Part shown: in pieces, positions 13,634 to 20,909 of the stretch
Position numbering within the stretch: position 1 is the stretch's first letter
Layout of the letters: each line of letters begins with the position of its first letter
Assembly (NCBI GenBank): GCA_043813215.1
Contig: JBDRLH010000033.1
Span: forward strand, 1-25,299
Direction: 5' to 3'
DNA from: JBDRLH01 sp043813215
GTDB lineage: Bacteria > Patescibacteriota > Minisyncoccia > Minisyncoccales > JAQTPW01
DNA length: 25,299 nt
Program-made: the position numbers and the translations under genes
Notes under the pieces: model-generated
What the model was told of the DNA's origin: nothing
What the model saw: only the letters and a program-made list of their open reading frames with translations
Database searches by the model: none

Positions 13634-14902
13634 ATGGAGAAAAGAAGAATAGTCATTACCGGTATCGGAATGATTACTCCTTTGGGTAATTCTGCTATGG
13701 AAACTTGGGAAAATTTAATAAAAGGAAAATCAGGAATTGGTCCCTTGACCCGATTTAAACCCGATGATTATCAAGCTGGCCCTGATTTTCCGAGGATTGC
13801 CGGCGAAGTCAAAGATTTTGACCTAACTGAATGGAAGAATGTAGACAAAAAATTAGCAAGAAGGATGGATCCCTTTATCCAATTTATCATGGCTGCTGCC
13901 ATTGAAGCAGTCGGCAGTTCGGGAATTAATTTAAAAGAAGAAAATTCTTTTAGAATCGGCGTTGAAATAGGTTCGGGTTTGGGCGGAGTTTCAACTTGGG
14001 AAGAGCAATCTCAGATTCTTTTTAAAGAAGGAGTGGAAGCAATTTCGCCATTTCTCATTCCCTTGCTTATCGCCAATATGGCTCCTGGAAATCTGAGTAT
14101 TTTTTTTGGCGCAAAAGGCCCAAGTATTGCCACTGTCACTGCCTGCGCATCCGGAGCTCATGCTATCGGAGAGGCTTTCGAGAAGATAAAATCAGGCCGG
14201 GCCGATTTAATGATTACCGGAGGCACAGAAGCAGCTTTGACTCCTTTGGGGTTTGGCGGTTTTAATAAAATGCGAGCCCTTTCCCGAAGAAATGACGCGC
14301 CAGAAAAAGCTTCCCGACCTTTTGATAAAGATCGCGACGGTTTTGTTATGGCCGAAGGGGCGGGAGCAATGGTTCTGGAAGAACTCCAGCACGCTCTGGC
14401 CAGAAAAGCTGAAATTTATGGCGAGATAATCGGTTTTGGCATGACTTCCGACGCCTTCCACATCACCCAACCAACCGTGGAAGGCCCGAAGGAATGCATG
14501 AGATTGGCCATAGAGGAAGCTGGAATAAAACCAGAAGAAATTGGCTATATCAATGCCCACGGTACCTCCACTTCCTTGAACGACGAGACAGAGACCCGAG
14601 CAATCAAGACTGTTTTTGACGAGAGGGCATATAAAATACCAGTTAGTTCAACCAAATCAATGACAGGCCATCTTTTAGGGGCGGCCGGAGCAGTAGAGGC
14701 GATTATTACGACTTTGGCCTTAAGAGAAGGAATAATTCCGCCGACCATTAATCTTGATAGCCCTGATCCAGAGTGCGACTTGGACTATGTCCCGAATCAA
14801 GCGAGGAAAAAAGAAGTTCAGTATGCTCTTTCTAACTCATTTGGTTTCGGCGGAACAAACGCCTGTTTGGTTTTTAAGAAACATGGCGAAAGGGCTATTT
14901 GA
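13634..14902 (+). CDS. fabF: 3-oxoacyl-[acyl-carrier-protein] synthase II
   Basis: The product is 422 aa from ATG 13634, which sits 9 bases after AAGGAA; a GTG at 13625 in frame lies inside the spacer and is less likely. The thiolase-fold active site is complete: Cys171 in TACASGAHAIG, His309 in NAHGTSTSLND, Lys341 and His346 in SSTKSMTGHLLGAAG. Length and spacing match E. coli FabF. It condenses acyl-ACP with malonyl-ACP. No acpP, fabD, fabG or other lipid gene is in the window, which is notable because many CPR bacteria lack a full fatty-acid pathway. Flanked by tRNA-Glu and its own terminator. Confidence 0.96.
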   Translation: MEKRRIVITGIGMITPLGNSAMETWENLIKGKSGIGPLTRFKPDDYQAGPDFPRIAGEVKDFDLTEWKNVDKKLARRMDPFIQFIMAAAIEAVGSSGINLKEENSFRIGVEIGSGLGGVSTWEEQSQILFKEGVEAISPFLIPLLIANMAPGNLSIFFGAKGPSIATVTACASGAHAIGEAFEKIKSGRADLMITGGTEAALTPLGFGGFNKMRALSRRNDAPEKASRPFDKDRDGFVMAEGAGAMVLEELQHALARKAEIYGEIIGFGMTSDAFHITQPTVEGPKECMRLAIEEAGIKPEEIGYINAHGTSTSLNDETETRAIKTVFDERAYKIPVSSTKSMTGHLLGAAGAVEAIITTLALREGIIPPTINLDSPDPECDLDYVPNQARKKEVQYALSNSFGFGGTNACLVFKKHGERAI

Positions 14903-14914
14903 TAGCCCTTTTTT
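14892..14914 (+). terminator. Intrinsic terminator overlapping the fabF stop codon
   Basis: The stem GGGCTAT (14892-14898)/ATAGCCC (14902-14908) closes a 3-base loop that includes part of the TGA stop codon, followed by six T residues. Confidence 0.85.
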
Positions 14915-14915
14915 A

Positions 14916-14945
14916 TTTACACCAAACGCATTGAAGTGTTAGAAT
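14916..14945 (+). promoter_or_regulatory. Candidate promoter for the CaCA exchanger gene
   Basis: TTTACA (14916-14921), an 18-base spacer and TAGAAT (14940-14945). The start would be near 14952, just before the ATG at 14957. The -10 overlaps the alternative GTG start at 14936, which favours the ATG. Confidence 0.55.
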
Positions 14946-14956
14946 GGTTTAATAAC

Positions 14957-15913
14957 ATGTTTTTACATATTTTAATTTTTATCGTTTCGTTTGCCATACT
15001 TTTTTTCTCAAGCAGTTTCCTGGTAGATGCTTTAAAAAAAATATCTGAATTTCTCGGCTGGAAAGAATTTGTCGTTTCTTTTTTTATCATGGCCGTGGCC
15101 ACGACCATTCCCAATTTTTTTGTCGACGTGACGGCAGCTTTACAAGGGATACCAAAACTTGCCCTGGGCGATGTCGTGGGAACGAATATAGCCGACCTTA
15201 CCCTTATTGTGGCAATATCCGCTTTGGTTTCAAAAAGAGGGCTTTCTGTTCCAAGCAAAACAGTCCAAGGAAGTTCTCTTTTTACCATAGGCGTCGCTTT
15301 TTTACCTCTCATTTTAATGTTAGACGGCAATCTTTCCAGAACGGACGGCATTATATTGCTGTGCGCCTTCATTCTATATATGGCGTGGTTGTTCAATAAA
15401 GAAGACAGATTTAAAAAAGTTTATGACGGAATTCCGGAACGCTTACGTTTTTCCTTGAAATTTTTCTTTAAAAATTTTTTTCTGTTGATTTTATCAATTA
15501 TATTTTTACTGCTATCTTCGCAGGGAATCGTCACTTCGGCTAAATTTTTTTCCACAAATCTCGGCCTGCCGCTCGGGCTTATAGGAATTTTAGTCGTCGG
15601 GCTGGGGACTGCCTTGCCGGAACTTTCTTTTACCATGCAAGCCGCCAGAAAAGGCCAGGATTGGATGGTGGCCGGAGACGTCATGGGTTCGGTAGTCATG
15701 ACAACAACCTTGGTTTTGGGAATCGTAGTTTTAATTTGTCCGATTAATACCGCCGACATTGCGCCCTTTGCAGTAGGAAGAATATTCTTGGCGATTTCGG
15801 CCATATTTTTCCTTATTTTAATCAGAACCGGCCGTAAAATTACCAAAAACGAGGCTTTTTTCCTGTTGTTGATCTATATTATTTTTGTTATCGTTGAAAT
15901 ATTGACAAAATAA
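14957..15913 (+). CDS. Sodium/calcium exchanger-like (CaCA superfamily) membrane protein
   Basis: The product is 318 aa from ATG 14957 (325 from GTG 14936). About ten hydrophobic helices form two homologous halves, as in CaCA transporters. The second alpha repeat is well conserved (VGLGTALPELSFTMQAARKG, then GDVMGS). The first is diverged: AVATTIPNFFVDVTAALQG then GDVVGTNIADL, with Asn where the ion-binding Glu of the PE motif normally sits. A basic cytoplasmic loop (NKEDRFKKVYDGIPERLR) joins the halves. Cation/proton or cation/sodium exchange across the cell membrane is inferred; the ion is unknown. It is followed after 15 bases by the rmuC-like gene. Confidence 0.85.
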   Translation: MFLHILIFIVSFAILFFSSSFLVDALKKISEFLGWKEFVVSFFIMAVATTIPNFFVDVTAALQGIPKLALGDVVGTNIADLTLIVAISALVSKRGLSVPSKTVQGSSLFTIGVAFLPLILMLDGNLSRTDGIILLCAFILYMAWLFNKEDRFKKVYDGIPERLRFSLKFFFKNFFLLILSIIFLLLSSQGIVTSAKFFSTNLGLPLGLIGILVVGLGTALPELSFTMQAARKGQDWMVAGDVMGSVVMTTTLVLGIVVLICPINTADIAPFAVGRIFLAISAIFFLILIRTGRKITKNEAFFLLLIYIIFVIVEILTK

Positions 15914-15928
15914 TTTTAACTTAAAAAA

Positions 15929-16951
15929 ATGTCTGATTTGCTTTTAATTTTAATTATTGGCGGGTTGGCCGTGGTGATTTTTTTATTACTTGGGAAAAAA
16001 GATGACAGAAAAGAGGATTCTCTGATAATGCAGCAGCTGAACAATATCAGCCAAGTTTTGGATAATAAACTTTCGGAGTCCAATAAAACCTTTCAGGCGC
16101 AATATGGCCAAAGTATGAGAATCGTCCAGGAGGTGACGAAAAAATTGACCAAACTGGATGAAACAAACAAACAGGTTATCGGTTTTGCCGACCAGCTTCA
16201 GTCTTTAGAGGATGTTTTAAAAAACCCCAAACAACGGGGGATTCTGGGAGAATATTATTTGGAAGAATTGCTGAAAAATGTTTTCTCGCCCAGCCAGTAT
16301 CAAATGCAGTATCAGTTTAAAGACGGCCAGATAGTGGATGCGGCCATATTTGTCAGAGATAAAATTATACCCATTGATTCAAAGTTTTCTTTGGAAAATT
16401 ACAACAGGATTTTAGGGGAAAAGGATGAGGCGCGGCGCCAGGATCTGGAAAAAATTTTTAAGCAGGATTTAAAGAACAGGATTGACGAAACCGCCAAATA
16501 CATCAGGCCGCAGGAAGGAACGATGGAATTTGCTTTTATGTTCATACCCGCCGAAGCCATTTATTACGATCTGCTGGTTAATAAGATAGGAGCGGTCAAA
16601 GCAAACACCAGAGATTTGATTGATTATGCCATGCGCGAAAAGCACGTCCATATTGTTTCGCCGACCTCTTTTTACGCTTATTTGCAGACGATAATCCAAG
16701 GATTGCGCGCCCTTCAGATAGAAGAGTCGGCCAAAGAAATAAAAAAACGGGTAGAACTGCTGGGCCGCCATATTGCCAACTACGATGAATATTTTAAGAA
16801 GCTGGGAAACAATATTTCTGGCACGGTTAATTGCTATAATATCGCCTATAAAGAGTTGGGTAAAATAGATAAAGACGTCGTCAAAATCGCCGGGTCCGAG
16901 CCCGCGATAGAACCGAAAGAATTAGAGAAGCCGAAAACAGAAGAGGAGTAA
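15929..16951 (+). CDS. rmuC: RmuC-like DNA recombination protein
   Basis: The product is 340 aa. An N-terminal TM anchor (about 3-20) and a coiled coil (about 28-95) come before the RmuC nuclease-like domain: NPKQRGILGEYYLEELL, VDAAIFVRDKIIPIDSKFS, YIRPQEGTMEFAFMFIPAEA and VHIVSPTSFYAYLQTI. RmuC proteins belong to the PD-(D/E)XK nuclease-like group and limit rearrangement at inverted repeats in E. coli. It is shorter than E. coli RmuC. The C-terminal tail is acidic and Lys/Pro-rich. It lies between the exchanger gene and rplU. Confidence 0.92.
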   Translation: MSDLLLILIIGGLAVVIFLLLGKKDDRKEDSLIMQQLNNISQVLDNKLSESNKTFQAQYGQSMRIVQEVTKKLTKLDETNKQVIGFADQLQSLEDVLKNPKQRGILGEYYLEELLKNVFSPSQYQMQYQFKDGQIVDAAIFVRDKIIPIDSKFSLENYNRILGEKDEARRQDLEKIFKQDLKNRIDETAKYIRPQEGTMEFAFMFIPAEAIYYDLLVNKIGAVKANTRDLIDYAMREKHVHIVSPTSFYAYLQTIIQGLRALQIEESAKEIKKRVELLGRHIANYDEYFKKLGNNISGTVNCYNIAYKELGKIDKDVVKIAGSEPAIEPKELEKPKTEEE

Positions 16952-16954
16952 GTC

Positions 16955-16982
16955 TTGCAAAATTTACAGGAGAGTGTATTAT
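16955..16982 (+). promoter_or_regulatory. Promoter for rplU giving a leaderless mRNA
   Basis: TTGCAA (16955-16960), a 16-base spacer and TATTAT (16977-16982). The expected start at about 16989-16991 coincides with the ATG at 16991. This also argues against the longer in-frame start at 16955, which would lie in the -35. Confidence 0.6.
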
Positions 16983-16990
16983 TAGACTAT

Positions 16991-17305
16991 ATGTTAGCGG
17001 TTATAAAAACAGGCGGGAAACAATATCTTGTTATTCCCGGGCAAAAATTAAAGATAGAAAAATTAGAGAAGAAAGACGGAGACGAAGTCATTTTTGACAA
17101 GGTTTTATTATTGGAAAAACAGAACAAAATAGAGATCGGCACTCCTTTTATTGGGGGCGCCAAAGTGACCGGAAAAGTTTTAAGAACCGCCAAAGGAAAG
17201 AAAGTAATTGTTTTTAAATTCGGGGCAAAAACCCGTTATCGTAAGAAAAAAGGCCATCGTCAGCAATTCACTGAAGTAGAAATAAAAACAATAGAAAATA
17301 AGTAA
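16991..17305 (+). CDS. rplU: 50S ribosomal protein L21
   Basis: The product is 104 aa, the usual length, from ATG 16991 (MLAVIKTGGKQYLVIPGQ). Family signatures are KTGGKQY near the start, the central VTGKVLRTAKGKKVIVFKF and the RYRKKKGHRQQFTEVEI tail that contacts 23S rRNA. An upstream TTG at 16955 would add 12 non-homologous residues and is rejected. rpmA (L27), its usual neighbour, does not follow; a terminator does. Confidence 0.96.
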   Translation: MLAVIKTGGKQYLVIPGQKLKIEKLEKKDGDEVIFDKVLLLEKQNKIEIGTPFIGGAKVTGKVLRTAKGKKVIVFKFGAKTRYRKKKGHRQQFTEVEIKTIENK

Positions 17306-17332
17306 AAAAAGCGCCCCGTCGGGGGGCTTTTT
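17306..17332. terminator. Bidirectional terminator between rplU and recR
   Basis: GCGCCCC (17311-17317) pairs with GGGGGGC (17321-17327), with one G-G mismatch and loop GTC. An A-run on the left and T5 on the right suit both convergent genes. Confidence 0.8.
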
Positions 17333-17336
17333 GTAT

Positions 17337-17933
17337 TTACTTTCTGCTTTCTAGGGCGGAAGCTAAAGTTTCTTCGTCGGCGTATTCCAGCTCGCCGCCA
17401 ATGGGTAATCCACGGCCCAAGCGGGTGGTTTTTTTTCCGTAAGGCTTAAGCAGTCTTTCTAAATATAAAGTTGTGGCCTCTCCTTCGGCAGTGGGGTTAA
17501 TGGCTAAGATGATTTCCTTGGTGTCTTTGCCTTTTTTTACGCGCAAAACCAAGTCTTTGATTCTTAATTTTTCAATTTCTTTTTTTCTAAGCCGCGAAAT
17601 CGTCCCGCCTAAAATAAAATACCTTCCGCGGTATTTTTTGGTTTTTTCAATGGAGTTTAGGTCGGGTTCTTTTTCCACTACGCAAAGCATGGATTTGTCG
17701 CGGCCGGGATTTGAGCAAATTTCGCAAAGATGACCCAATCCTTCAAAGGGTTTGAAGCAGAACGCGCAGGTTTTTATATTTTTTTTAAGTTCTGAAACGG
17801 CATTTGTTATCTCCTGGACCTCTTCTTTTTTGAGTCCGATTAAATAATAAACAAAACGGGCGGCAGTTTTTGGCCCGATTGTCGGAAATTTAGAAAATAA
17901 ATCAATGAGTTTTTGAATGGAATTTGATTGCAT
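17337..17933 (-). CDS. recR: Recombination mediator RecR
   Basis: The product is 198 aa from ATG 17933, matching the family. A helix-hairpin-helix region (KFPTIGPKTAARFVYYL, about 15-31) is followed by the zinc finger Cys56-x2-Cys59 and Cys70-x2-Cys73 and a Toprim domain (MLCVVEKEPDLNSIE, then AINPTAEGEATTLYLERLL) with a C-terminal LGRGLPIGGELEYADEETL. RecR helps load RecA onto single-stranded gaps. A TTG three bases upstream could also start. It lies downstream of dnaB on the same strand; an open stretch in the gap ends in TGATG, overlapping its ATG. Confidence 0.96.
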   Translation of the reverse strand: MQSNSIQKLIDLFSKFPTIGPKTAARFVYYLIGLKKEEVQEITNAVSELKKNIKTCAFCFKPFEGLGHLCEICSNPGRDKSMLCVVEKEPDLNSIEKTKKYRGRYFILGGTISRLRKKEIEKLRIKDLVLRVKKGKDTKEIILAINPTAEGEATTLYLERLLKPYGKKTTRLGRGLPIGGELEYADEETLASALESRK

Positions 17934-17944
17934 CAAAACTGCTC

Positions 17945-18018
17945 AAACTCATAATTTTCTTTGCGCTTTAATTCGCGCTCTGCCGGGTTCCCACGTGATT
18001 GCAGAAAATTATAAGTTT
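17945..18018 (-). repeat. 16-bp inverted repeat with 42-base loop between dnaB and recR
   Basis: AAACTCATAATTTTCT (17945-17960) is the inverse of AGAAAATTATAAGTTT (18003-18018) apart from one position. In minus-strand RNA that position is a G-U wobble; in plus-strand RNA it would be a C-A mismatch, so a minus-strand transcript is favoured. The loop is GC-richer and includes GCGC...GCGC. There is no T-run, so it is not a standard terminator. Confidence 0.6.
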
Positions 18019-18028
18019 TCGCTTTTAC

Positions 18029-19411
18029 CTACTCTTCCATATATCCTTTTTCAAGATTTTTAAAGCTGACAGTCCTTTCATCAAAGAACATTTCAACCTG
18101 GCCGACGGGTCCGTTCCTGTGCTTGGCAACAATTATTTTAGCCATTCCTTTTTGGGCGGAACTGTCTTCCTGATATTGGTTTGATTTATCCTCGCGGTAG
18201 ATGAACAAAACCACGTCAGCATCCTGTTCTATGGAGCCGGACTGCCGTAAATCAGCCAGACGGGGGATTTGAGGCGTTCTTTGCTCAACAGCCCTGGACA
18301 GCTGTGAAAGCACCAAAACAGGCACTTCCAGCTCCTTGGCCATGCCTTTTAAGGCTTTTGAGTTGACAGATACTTGGTGGACGGGATCATCGTCTGAAGT
18401 CAAAGAATCCATCAGCTGGAGATAATCAATGATGACGAGCCCCAAACCCTTTTCCGCCTGAAGGCGTCTGGACATGGCCTTCATTTGCAGAACGTTGGTA
18501 CCGCTTGAATCGTCAATATAAATGGGAGCTTCGGATAAGACGCTCATGGCGCGCTGTATTTTTTCAAAATCATTGTCTCCGGCGCTGTCTGAAAGGTGGC
18601 CGGTTCTTAATTTCCACAAATCTATATTGGCTTCCGAAGCTATTAATCTGTCCACTATCTGGTCGCGCGACATTTCCAGGGAAAATATGCCCACCGGGAT
18701 TTTTTGGTGTTTGGCGATATTGGATGCAAAGTTTACTCCCAAAGCTGACTTTCCCATTGAGGGACGGGCAGCCAGAATTATTAAATCTGATTTCTGGAAT
18801 CCGGCCAGCATATTATCAAGGTCTTTGAATCCCGAGGGTATGCCTCTCATGGCTTCGCCGCCCTTATGAAGCATATCTATCCTTTGGAAGGCGGCTTCCA
18901 AATCATCTTTTACTAAAATAAAGTCGTGAGTAAATCCTTTTTGGGCAATGCTGAAAATCTTTTTCTCGGCTTCGTCCAGCAAGACGTTGACGTCTTCATC
19001 TTCATCGTATCCCATTTGCCCTAATTCCTGGGAAGCGGAAATCAGGTCCCGCAGTATCCTTTTTTTCTGGACTATTTTTGCGTAGTTTAAAACATGGGCG
19101 GCCGTCGGAACCGAATTTATCAAATCGGTCAGGTAAGCATTGCCGCCGATAGCTTCTATCTGATTTCTGTCTTTTAAAATGCCGGCGACAGATAACAGGT
19201 CAATGGGCTCTCCTTTTTCAAAGAGTTCAAGGCAGGCTTGATAAATTTCCCGATGGATTGTCTTATAGAAATCTATTTTTTGCAAAAAATCCGCTATCTT
19301 GACTATGGCGTTTTTGTCTATCATCAGGCAGCCCAAAAGCGATTGCTCGGCCTCAATGCTTTGAGGCGGAATCTTGTCGGACGATTCGTCGTTTGCTGAG
19401 GTTTTTGTCAT
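18029..19411 (-). CDS. dnaB: Replicative DNA helicase DnaB
   Basis: The product is 460 aa from ATG 19411. The N-terminal DnaB domain (about 15-115, IEAEQSLLGCLMIDKNAI) and a RecA-fold domain follow. Walker A is ARPSMGKS (215-222); VIIDYLQLM is the Walker B strand; LADLRQSGSIEQDADVVLFI is the family's late motif with the arginine finger region. It unwinds DNA ahead of the replication fork as a hexamer. Upstream in-frame ATGs (to 19447) would lie within the divergent promoter region, so the start at 19411 is preferred. No intein is present. Confidence 0.97.
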   Translation of the reverse strand: MTKTSANDESSDKIPPQSIEAEQSLLGCLMIDKNAIVKIADFLQKIDFYKTIHREIYQACLELFEKGEPIDLLSVAGILKDRNQIEAIGGNAYLTDLINSVPTAAHVLNYAKIVQKKRILRDLISASQELGQMGYDEDEDVNVLLDEAEKKIFSIAQKGFTHDFILVKDDLEAAFQRIDMLHKGGEAMRGIPSGFKDLDNMLAGFQKSDLIILAARPSMGKSALGVNFASNIAKHQKIPVGIFSLEMSRDQIVDRLIASEANIDLWKLRTGHLSDSAGDNDFEKIQRAMSVLSEAPIYIDDSSGTNVLQMKAMSRRLQAEKGLGLVIIDYLQLMDSLTSDDDPVHQVSVNSKALKGMAKELEVPVLVLSQLSRAVEQRTPQIPRLADLRQSGSIEQDADVVLFIYREDKSNQYQEDSSAQKGMAKIIVAKHRNGPVGQVEMFFDERTVSFKNLEKGYMEE

Positions 19412-19420
19412 ATACTTTAA

Positions 19421-19447
19421 ATTATCATAGGCAAAAATCATTGGCAA
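19421..19447 (-). promoter_or_regulatory. Candidate dnaB promoter
   Basis: On the minus strand TTGCCA (19447-19442), a 15-base spacer and GATAAT (19426-19421), with 9 bases to the ATG at 19411. The spacer is short; the -10 is good. The -35 overlaps that of the divergent glycosyltransferase promoter. Confidence 0.45.
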
Positions 19448-19469
19448 GGCGGCATTTTCCTGATAATAT
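19441..19469 (+). promoter_or_regulatory. Candidate promoter for the GT4 glycosyltransferase gene
   Basis: TTGGCA (19441-19446), a 17-base spacer and TAATAT (19464-19469). The expected start coincides with the ATG at 19476, so the mRNA would be leaderless. Confidence 0.55.
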
Positions 19470-19475
19470 GTATTA

Positions 19476-20630
19476 ATGAAAATCGGATTAGTATCATCGC
19501 ATTCTTTTGTAAGGCCGGGAGGAGTAAAAAATCATATTTTAAATCTCCAAAAAGAATATAAAAAGAAGGGCCATGTTTGCAAAATAATCGCTCCGAGAAG
19601 CATCAACGAGAAAAATTACAAGAAAGACATTATTCTTTTGGGGACTTCTTTCAAGCTGCTTGTCGGCGGAAGCCAGGGAGATTTTACGTTTAATTTCACT
19701 CCGGGAGCGATTGATCATCTATTGAAAAAAGAAAAATTTGACCTTCTTCATTTCCATAATTTCGGGCCGATTACCTGGCAAATTTTAAACAATCCTTATC
19801 TGGCAAAGCAAACCATTCTGACTTGGCACGCCAGCTTGGAGGGAGCCAATTATTTTAAATACCTTCCGTTTGGCAAAGCTATCGTCCGCAACGTCGTGAG
19901 AAATAAAATTGACGGCATAATCGGGGTGGCGCCTTTTAATTTGGATGTTTTCAGAGGTATCAAAATTCCCAAAGCCGTCATCCCAAACGGCATTGATTTG
20001 GAAAAATTCAATCCCGGGGCGAAAAAAATCAAAAAATTTCTTGACGGCAAGATAAATATTTTATTCCTCGGCAGAATAGAGGAAAGAAAGGGACTGATGT
20101 ATCTTTTGAAAGCCTATCGGTTGCTGCATAAAAAATTCGGGTCTGAATGGGCGGCTTTAAATCTAAGGTTAATCGTCGTGGGCAGAGGTCCCTTAGAAAA
20201 AGAATCAAAAGACTTCGTTTCAGAAAATAATTTGAAAAATGTGGTTTTTATCGGCCAGATTGTCGAGCCTCCTTCTTATTATGCCACTTGCGATATCTAT
20301 TGCTCTCCGGCCATATACGGCGAAAGTTTCGGCATTGTTTTGATAGAAGCCATGGCAACGGAAAAGCCGGTGGTAGCTTTTGCCAATGCGGGCTATAAGA
20401 TTGTTTTAAGCAAGGGCAAAGGGAAAAAATTTTTGGCCAAGCCTCGAGATTTCAGGACATTGGCAAAACATCTGGAATTGCTGATAAAAAACCCCAAATT
20501 AAGGAAAACAATAGGGAGATGGGGTCAGAAAGAAGCCCAGAAATATTCCTGGCCCAAAGTTGCCGATAAAATTCTGGCTTTTTATAAATTATGCCTTGCA
20601 AAAAAGCGAAAAAGTGGTAAAAACAAATAG
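19476..20630 (+). CDS. GT4-family glycosyltransferase
   Basis: The product is 384 aa with the GT-B fold. The N-terminus MKIGLVSSHSFVRPGGVKNH has the glycine-rich acceptor-side loop, followed by DLLHFHNFGP. The donor-side half has INILFLGRIEERKGLMYLLK, LRLIVVGRGPL and the EX7E motif YGESFGIVLIEAMATEKP (Glu283, Glu291), which binds the nucleotide sugar. It resembles PimA and other retaining mannosyl- or glucosyl-transferases; the substrate cannot be told from sequence. A cytoplasmic or membrane-peripheral role in glycolipid or surface glycan synthesis is likely. The next gene begins 24 bases later. Confidence 0.93.
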   Translation: MKIGLVSSHSFVRPGGVKNHILNLQKEYKKKGHVCKIIAPRSINEKNYKKDIILLGTSFKLLVGGSQGDFTFNFTPGAIDHLLKKEKFDLLHFHNFGPITWQILNNPYLAKQTILTWHASLEGANYFKYLPFGKAIVRNVVRNKIDGIIGVAPFNLDVFRGIKIPKAVIPNGIDLEKFNPGAKKIKKFLDGKINILFLGRIEERKGLMYLLKAYRLLHKKFGSEWAALNLRLIVVGRGPLEKESKDFVSENNLKNVVFIGQIVEPPSYYATCDIYCSPAIYGESFGIVLIEAMATEKPVVAFANAGYKIVLSKGKGKKFLAKPRDFRTLAKHLELLIKNPKLRKTIGRWGQKEAQKYSWPKVADKILAFYKLCLAKKRKSGKNK

Positions 20631-20654
20631 TAGTTTATTTTTGGAAGGAGGATT

Positions 20655-20846
20655 ATGGTTAAGTTTTTTAGACGGCTTTTTAACAAATGCCCAGAATGCG
20701 GGGCAAAAATAAAAACCGATTTCTGGCCAGGCGCTGAATCGGGGAGTAGGCCGGGCACTTTCCGGGCATTAACTCAAACCTGTCAGAATTGTTGCGGGTT
20801 CAAAGCTTCAAAGTATCAAAGGACTTTTAATATCGGGCTCGGGTAA
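20655..20846 (+). CDS. Small zinc-ribbon-like protein
   Basis: The product is 63 aa. GGAAGGAGG (20643-20651) lies just 3 bases before the ATG. Two Cys pairs, CPEC (12-15) and CQNC (43-46, with an extra Cys47), could bind one zinc ion. The N-terminus is basic (VKFFRRLFNK) and the C-terminus ends in KYQRTFNIGLG. Nucleic-acid or protein binding is possible. No specific family was recognised. It has its own terminator. Confidence 0.7.
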   Translation: MVKFFRRLFNKCPECGAKIKTDFWPGAESGSRPGTFRALTQTCQNCCGFKASKYQRTFNIGLG

Positions 20847-20871
20847 GGGTAATATCCTGCAGCATCACAAA

Positions 20872-20898
20872 ACGCCTCTCGATTTGAGAGGTGTTTTT
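20872..20898. terminator. Intrinsic terminator, probably bidirectional
   Basis: The stem ACGCCTCTC (20872-20880)/GAGAGGTGT (20886-20894) has loop GATTT and one G-T pair, followed by a T-run. On the minus strand it also lies just after the cysS stop codon, although the T-run there is short. Confidence 0.85.
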
Positions 20899-20909
20899 AT
20901 TTATAAAAT

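Noticed and set aside
14936..14938. GTG start for the CaCA exchanger
   Set aside because: It lies across the likely -10 hexamer and has no ribosome-binding site; ATG 14957 fits the promoter spacing. It is kept as an alternative.
17934..18028. Possible SRP RNA gene next to recR
   Set aside because: The conserved SRP loop sequences (GGAAG...AGCAGCC type) are absent on both strands.
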